The translations under genes and the position numbers were made by a program. This document shows positions 60,501-64,000 of a stretch of 64,000 nt of DNA, piece by piece (position 1 is the stretch's first letter; each line of letters begins with the position of its first letter). This stretch comes from Mesostigma viride (Eukaryota; Streptophyta; Mesostigmatophyceae; Mesostigmatales; Mesostigmataceae): NCBI GenBank assembly GCA_009746045.1, contig RPFO01000246.1:1951940-2015939 (forward strand), given 5' to 3'. The notes below the pieces were generated by a model. The model was not told the DNA's origin and searched no databases. It worked only from the letters and a program-made list of their open reading frames with translations.

Positions 60501-60582
60501 ACGGAATGTCAACGTCCTTTATACTCCCACGGTGCTTTCTAGAAGGTTCGACTGTGACGACACGACTCGGTTCAGACGACAT
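57550..60582 (-). CDS. Fused archaeo-eukaryotic primase and superfamily 2 (UL9-like) helicase
   Basis: 1010 codons, intact. The primase part (about 110-330) has the catalytic VDIDD at 121-125, SSFHIV at 179-184 and the basic VGMHK at 268-272. A zinc-binding stretch follows (C381, C386, C389, H393, C412). The helicase has Walker A NCGTGKSE (470-477), Walker B LLILDEIYN (571-579), ALDATVT (motif III), FSPTITVGVS (motif V) and QQIFRVRHL (motif VI), the pattern of herpesvirus origin-binding-protein helicases. It should prime and unwind DNA in viral replication. Similar fusions are known in giant viruses and related elements. Placed with a tyrosine recombinase and a packaging ATPase, it marks an endogenous Polinton-like virus or virophage. 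Confidence 0.85.
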   Translation of the reverse strand: MSSEPSRVVTVEPSRKHRGSIKDVDIPWLALLHPPPEATHETMNKVVTQWRYKKAPTKEAGVSLGHRFICARGINTKDANEYAHYGNLADFSRIYAECAAHPVRRTLDEVIQPDDPSWAYVDIDDKVDPDDERLANIDYPGHFRRVHDEYCRVVLNIATKDFRYEVSTASRMKKDLFKSSFHIVVRGLVLADLDARVFWYSGLTDFIKRASFDLSSPVHEDAHELLKFKVNGQEQFDEICRHPADYFGEMDTVIDEAVYRRDSLFRCVGMHKFGDTDPLGILRTCEGSSSDFLDHLINIYSPDDVSGGVLVSAPPDWAASLKRRGVRGRRECTVKAAGKDIDVSASLAAMEKVAPECDYLECGYIELSPDVKLVRVKYQQCDDHICLICNKVHEKNGPFTLQYPSGQVFYDCYRKSPDARKIEIAPPVMQQPGSDQVPFTHTYSSEKIKPFSWDALFGGPHKSTFLVQSNCGTGKSERIRELVNEAVRRDPGIRVCCIVANISLSKEEDRNYKSLGEGGRTIVWEGNAFHLLYSDPNFRHYLSGSKGMISDDRVLIVLNSILRLTDQPFDLLILDEIYNTLTALSQRYVENRREVLRKFVRLIETSKVVIALDATVTRKVYDFIAAYRAADTMEVDCNTFRRPTNRTLRWVDVTSEKNWRKVCVDRFVAECERRIEAGERIFCPMSGKKEAAMAYEALKPFIDKRKNGRLYTSLTSKEDLEVGANAAWADLDFLIFSPTITVGVSYTEHTFDSMVGLFINGDYYASYTTTLQQIFRVRHLVKGEMVIFYRDTTSLLDRPPTDYGTIVENMIAGDTALIQLLFDNADVVCDWSADKSRIYDRNCPKFRLFCRNQQDLAVSRSHYKGNLIKILTEDYGVEVSAVEELGDIDAPPLPVLEDPDKDREVVLMSEEEYKDLEGRIGGTVPLSPYEMRLKAVYELVHRLYMIPYDLIDDELPQILDKEMGRKAYAGIRQYSKLTGLGTKEHFRDNLLILQKSESLFDLKAYSRFGL

Positions 60583-60753
60583 GATAGTATATTACTTGTT
60601 TAGAAAAAAAAAAATTCAGATTATAAAATGCCAAACCCTCGAACCTCGACCCTCGAGAAAAATGTTCCCATGGAACTTTTATATTCCCTGTATAATGCAT
60701 GCAGTTTAGAATACCCTTTTCGACATTCATGAAAATTTCCCACGGGAAACTAT
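60583..60753. other. Intergenic region, AT-rich
   Basis: About 170 bases with a run of 12 A and TATA-like words just upstream of the primase-helicase start; probably its promoter region. Confidence 0.4.
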
Positions 60754-61821
60754 CTACTTTTTCCTCGGCCTCAGCCGACGTCCGCCAGTCTCGCCACCCT
60801 GCCTCTCGTAAACGGCTCCTGTCAGTACGTCATGGCCCATCATGTCGCCAGCCCATTTACGTTTCTTAAATGAAGCGCCCTTCAGGAAACGAGTGATGTA
60901 TGCTTGTCGCGTGGCGTCGATGCCTCCGTAAATCCGGTTGTAACGGGCGCTGTAGAGCTCGTGTTTGATCGGAATGCCAGGCTCTGATTCGAAAAAATTT
61001 CTGTCCAGCCTTAGCACGGGCATCTAACGCTTTGATGAGCTTTCCGTACTTCTTCGGGATGACGACGTCATAAACTGGCATGCTGTGCTGCGTTTTGAAA
61101 TTCTGGATGTAGAATCTCCTCTCGCTCGGGATGTAGCCGTTCTCGTGCGGTCCTAGCTCAGCGACCGAGTCGACGATGCGCATCTGGTCGTGATTGTAAC
61201 GCGTCGGTGGTAGATCTTCACCCGAGAGATAGATCAAGCCCATGAGCGCGGCGTCGGACGTGGGATCGGCTTCGTACTCTGCTTTGGCGATCTTCTGGAG
61301 CTGTTCGTACGTGTACCTCAGCGGCTTGTTCTCGGCACGGTCAAACCGTCTGTCCAGGTCACCAACCTTCAGCTCCTGACGCGAGCAGTGTACGCGTCCG
61401 TAACGTGACTTGGGAGCCTCTTCTCGGGCGGCATCATTCGGTTCACGCCGTTGATGACCCCGAGGAGCTGCTTCTCATTCTCCCTCCAGGCGTCGTCCTT
61501 CGAGTGCTGGGTCTTGCGCTTGGGTTCTGATGTCTCGTGCACCACGCGAAGAACACGAGCTGTGTCGGCAAGGCAATCAACGGACTCGTACTGCGAGCAC
61601 CCCAGTTTGTCGAGCAGGACCCGCATCCTGCCAATGTATCCCAAAGCGGTCTTGCGAGTCGCCCCGCGCTCCTTCGATGGCCTGCCACGCTCGTGCTGCT
61701 CTGGTCGCGCTTCCGCTGCGGCGACGGCCTCGTCGAAGGTCCAGTACCGCCCTCCTCCAGCTCGCGCAGGCGATTCCTCATGGTGCGGTGGCTCCGGCGA
61801 GGGTGGAGAGGTCGCCTGCAA
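60754..61821 (-). pseudogene. Tyrosine recombinase/integrase, frameshifted
   Basis: Three frames give one protein. Part 1 (61821-61385) is an N-terminal helical DNA-binding part with YWTFDEAVAAAEARPEQHER and TALGYIGRMRVLLDKLG. Part 2 (about 61385-61030) has ALMGLIYLSGEDLPPTRYNH, the block with the first catalytic Arg. Part 3 (about 61020-60754) has DATRQAYITRFL, MMGHDVLTGAVYER and a basic RRLRPRKK tail; these carry the catalytic Arg, His and Tyr positions. Virophages and Polinton-like viruses often integrate with such an enzyme. The upstream frame (62011-61830, VTVEERREQWRRAQAKRRAI) may be its true N-terminus. Shifts near 61385 and 61025 break this copy. Confidence 0.72.
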
Positions 61822-62348
61822 GCCGATTTTTTCCGCGCACTCGGGTTATTTGCGATCCATCGTCACTGGGATTCCAGACGCCCTTCTTGACCTTGCTTTT
61901 CGCCGAGATGCAGTTCGTCTGGTCGCGGGCGATTGCTCGCCTCTTCGCCTGGGCCCGTCGCCATTGCTCGCGACGCTCCTCTACGGTCACCGTCATCTGA
62001 TGACTGAACATGAGACAATTTTTTGGCTCGAGGCTTTTTATACCCTACGGGGTGGATCCTTGGGCGCCCTCGAGGCCGTTTCGGTTCGTGTCGTTTTTCC
62101 GTTTTGGAGGGTGAGCGCCCACGTGGACGCCTGCGATCGCCCACCAAGGCGAGGATGGCCAATCGATTTCGGGGCTCATGTCGTGACAGGTGGACGGAAT
62201 CGTGTCGTGGCCTGCTTCTTGAAGGATCCTGACGACACGTTCTAGATTTTCTGCCCCAGTCGAGAACCCGAACAATATCGGAGGAGTGCTTGGGTGTCCA
62301 ACACGTACTCCTTCTCGGCGCCTGCGTATCGATGGACGGAATATCCAT
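61822..62348 (-). other. Small viral open frames, unresolved
   Basis: Overlapping minus frames are open: one with ILFGFSTGAENLERVVRILQ and DMSPEIDWPSSPWWAI (about 62290-62045), another with the basic KRPRGRPRIHPVGYKK (AT-hook-like RPRGRPR) in the adjacent phase. I cannot tell which is translated; a frameshift may join them. Confidence 0.35.
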
Positions 62349-62370
62349 AGTATATCATGTTCAGAGAAAA

Positions 62371-63251
62371 TTATTTTATCGAGAGAAATGTATTGAAGTT
62401 TCGACGAAACATTTTTTTCGGGTCGCGCTGGTCGAAGTCGACAGCGAAGAAGTCGTGAGGATCGTCCTTGACGGCGTGGTCCCATAGCGCGAGAAACTCG
62501 TCCGGCGCCACAGCCCCCGCGCTCTCTTCCGCGATCTGTCGCGGCTCGATGGTCCTTCGTTCTGAACAGCGCAAGAAACGATATATTCGCTCGCACTGCT
62601 CGTGGTACGCCACCGCTTGTGTACGCCTGTGTCAGGAAAATCATGCTCGTGAGGAAGTGTCTGTGTTTGAACGCGAAAGCCGCAACAGCGTTTTTGCTAG
62701 AGCTCTGATAGAGGGCACTGCCTTGCATGTCGTCTATCAGAATGAGCGACGAAGGAGGACCGTGCTCGAACCTTGTCGCAGGTTTATCCCAGTTCATTGC
62801 ATCAAGGCGTAGGTACATGGAGAGGTCCATGAGTTCTGCGTTTTTTTCCCATCCACGTATTCGCGTTTGAACGTTTCCCAGACCTTGAGATCGTCCTTGT
62901 ACCTCTCGTATTCGTGGAGGTCAGACTTTATATGATCTATCATCCCATCGAATGCCAGGTTAGAGTAGACTTCCATCGTCATGGCTGGTTCCGGGAGCTC
63001 TTGTATTTTGGCTCCGTGTGGGCACTCCCTGAAATGAGGTACAGCTTGTCGAATGAGTTGTTAGCAAAGTAAGCCTTCGCCATGTTGACTGCCGATGTAG
63101 TTTTCCCAGACCGTCGAGCTCCGCAGAAGTTTGCGATGAAATGAAGACTCGGCATATTCGGTGGAGCAGGACGCTGTGGGGCGTATCGTTGCTTGATGTC
63201 TTTGTTCTCAAGTGAATGAATTCGTCGCTCTTCGATGATAGCCATTATCAT
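62371..63251 (-). pseudogene. FtsK/HerA-type (A32-like) DNA-packaging ATPase, frameshifted
   Basis: Starts MIMAIIEERRIHSLENKDIK, with Walker A in FCGARRSGKTTSAVNMAKAY. After a shift near 63000 it continues FDGMIDHIKSDLHEYERYKD, and after another near 62830 it has Walker B in PSSLILIDDMQGSALY plus FKHRHFLTSMIFLTQAYTSG. A last shift near 62620 leads to the C-terminus FLALWDHAVKDDPHDFFAVD, ending at 62371. These are the motifs of the packaging ATPase shared by Polintons, virophages and giant viruses; it would pump the genome into the capsid. The three shifts make this copy non-functional unless they are assembly errors. Confidence 0.8.
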
Positions 63252-63252
63252 T

Positions 63253-63636
63253 CTAAGACATTTTAATCGTCCAGACTAGCAAGGAGAGACGCGCGGATTG
63301 GCGGCCATGCGCATCTCGTATGGCGTCATCGCGACAGGTGCGGTGGTGGAGGTGGGAGCTGTCGGGTCTTGATCGGGGTGGCGGAGAGTCCGGCTCTGTC
63401 TCCTTGGGTTTCGACCCCGTCTTGGTTTTGGCGTGTCGGCGGGGTTGAGGCGACGGAATCTTCAGCGAGAAGGCGTTCAATCCGCGATTTGTTGCGGCTT
63501 CTTGCAGCTCGAGTTCGACTAGCCTTTGCCGCTGAATCTCCAATTCCTTTGCAAGGACCTTTCGTTCATACTCTGCCTCCTTTTTCTCGTTTCGTCTCTT
63601 CTCCCCTCGGCTTTTGCGCGTTGCTGGTAACCTCAT
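63253..63636 (-). CDS. Hypothetical charged protein in virus-like segment
   Basis: 127 codons, beginning with a strongly basic and helical segment (KSRGEKRRNEKKEAEYERKV, LEIQRQRLVELELQEAATN) and ending in a proline- and serine-rich part. The frame is open for about 45 more codons upstream (to 63771) without an ATG, so the real start may be elsewhere. It lies two bases from the ATPase start. Function unknown. Confidence 0.45.
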   Translation of the reverse strand: MRLPATRKSRGEKRRNEKKEAEYERKVLAKELEIQRQRLVELELQEAATNRGLNAFSLKIPSPQPRRHAKTKTGSKPKETEPDSPPPRSRPDSSHLHHRTCRDDAIRDAHGRQSARLSLLVWTIKMS

Positions 63637-63803
63637 TTTGTCGCGAAGGGCTTTTTTCTGTTCATCATTCAGCGGTTGTCCCTTTCGAATTGTCTTGACC
63701 AGGTCAACCTGCTCTTCCCGCGTCTCGGCGAAGGTTTCGTCTTTGGTAGCTCGTTGGGGTCTCTGAAGCCTCAGAGCCAGTTATATTCTAGGTAGATAAT
63801 AAT

Positions 63804-64000
63804 ATGGTTTCTAACAACATTGAGCAGACCGACCAATCTCGCCACCGGGTTAACGCTCGACCCAGCGCCGTCCAGCTCGCCAGTGGTTTCTGCGGGTCGG
63901 GACACGGGCGGAGTGGTACGGAGGTGCCAGGTCACGCGGGTAAGCGGCTGAGGTGGTCGAAGATTAATGGCCTGCTGAGAGAGGGGAGCCGGAGGGGAGG
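63804..64000 (+). CDS. Partial open frame at window end, divergent from the other viral genes
   Basis: ATG at 63804 follows an AT-rich stretch (TAGATAATAAT) and the frame (MVSNNIEQTDQSRHRVNARP...) stays open to the window end, at least 65 codons. Rich in Arg, Ser and Gly. Not recognised; it would be the first plus-strand gene of the virus-like segment. Confidence 0.35.
   Translation, partial: MVSNNIEQTDQSRHRVNARPSAVQLASGFCGSGHGRSGTEVPGHAGKRLRWSKINGLLREGSRRG

Overview
The window looks like nuclear DNA of a eukaryotic microalga, most likely a green alga. This is an inference from the content: large CACTA (TNP2-type) and piggyBac transposons, Copia-like LTR elements, LINE-type elements with (TTAA)n tails, spliceosomal introns with GTAAGT donors, and a stretch of virus genes of the Polinton-like virus/virophage type. 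I see no conserved host housekeeping gene, rRNA or tRNA. The whole window is accessory DNA made of nested mobile elements.

Layout. Positions 1-7500 hold degenerate repeats, a LINE reverse-transcriptase remnant (about 3520-4080) and truncated LINE tails. Positions 7500-19004 are one copy (A) of a LINE-like family here called X. X encodes only an ORF1-like RNA-binding protein and has a (TTAA)n tail. Copy A is broken by a DNA-element insertion (7899-8674), a complete Copia-like retrotransposon called element 1 (8715-16744, minus strand) and two CACTA-type MITEs. Copy B (minus) and copy C follow at 19283-22330. Copy D of X starts at 22561 and ends at 50513, inside an 11-bp target-site duplication whose two halves lie 28 kb apart. 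Within copy D there is a CACTA MITE and a second Copia-like element, element 2 (24993-50289). Element 2 is in turn interrupted by an intact-looking piggyBac element (27095-31176), a LINE 3' fragment (34531-34946) and, in its 3' LTR, a 14.3-kb CACTA transposon (35583-49873). The CACTA transposon itself contains a 2.3-kb TTAA-flanked element (45812-48096). Positions 50525-56275 hold more LINE debris and two copies of a related family, X2. At 56400-56925 there is a telomere-like tract and a tandem array of hairpin units. From about 57090 to the window end is an endogenous Polinton-like virus or virophage segment, mostly on the minus strand: a primase-helicase (intact, 1010 aa), a frameshifted tyrosine recombinase, a frameshifted FtsK/HerA-type packaging ATPase, and small unknown genes.

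The two Copia-like elements are the strongest candidates for something undescribed. Both have the domain order integrase - protease-like - reverse transcriptase - RNase H, with the protease after integrase. Both lack the DTG protease triad (DTN and DTK instead), have HGDD instead of YVDD at the reverse-transcriptase active site, have LTRs that begin AGTT and end AACT with 5-bp target duplications, and seem to separate gag from pol by a single in-frame stop codon. Many coding regions carry single-base frameshifts; from sequence alone I cannot separate real decay from assembly indels.
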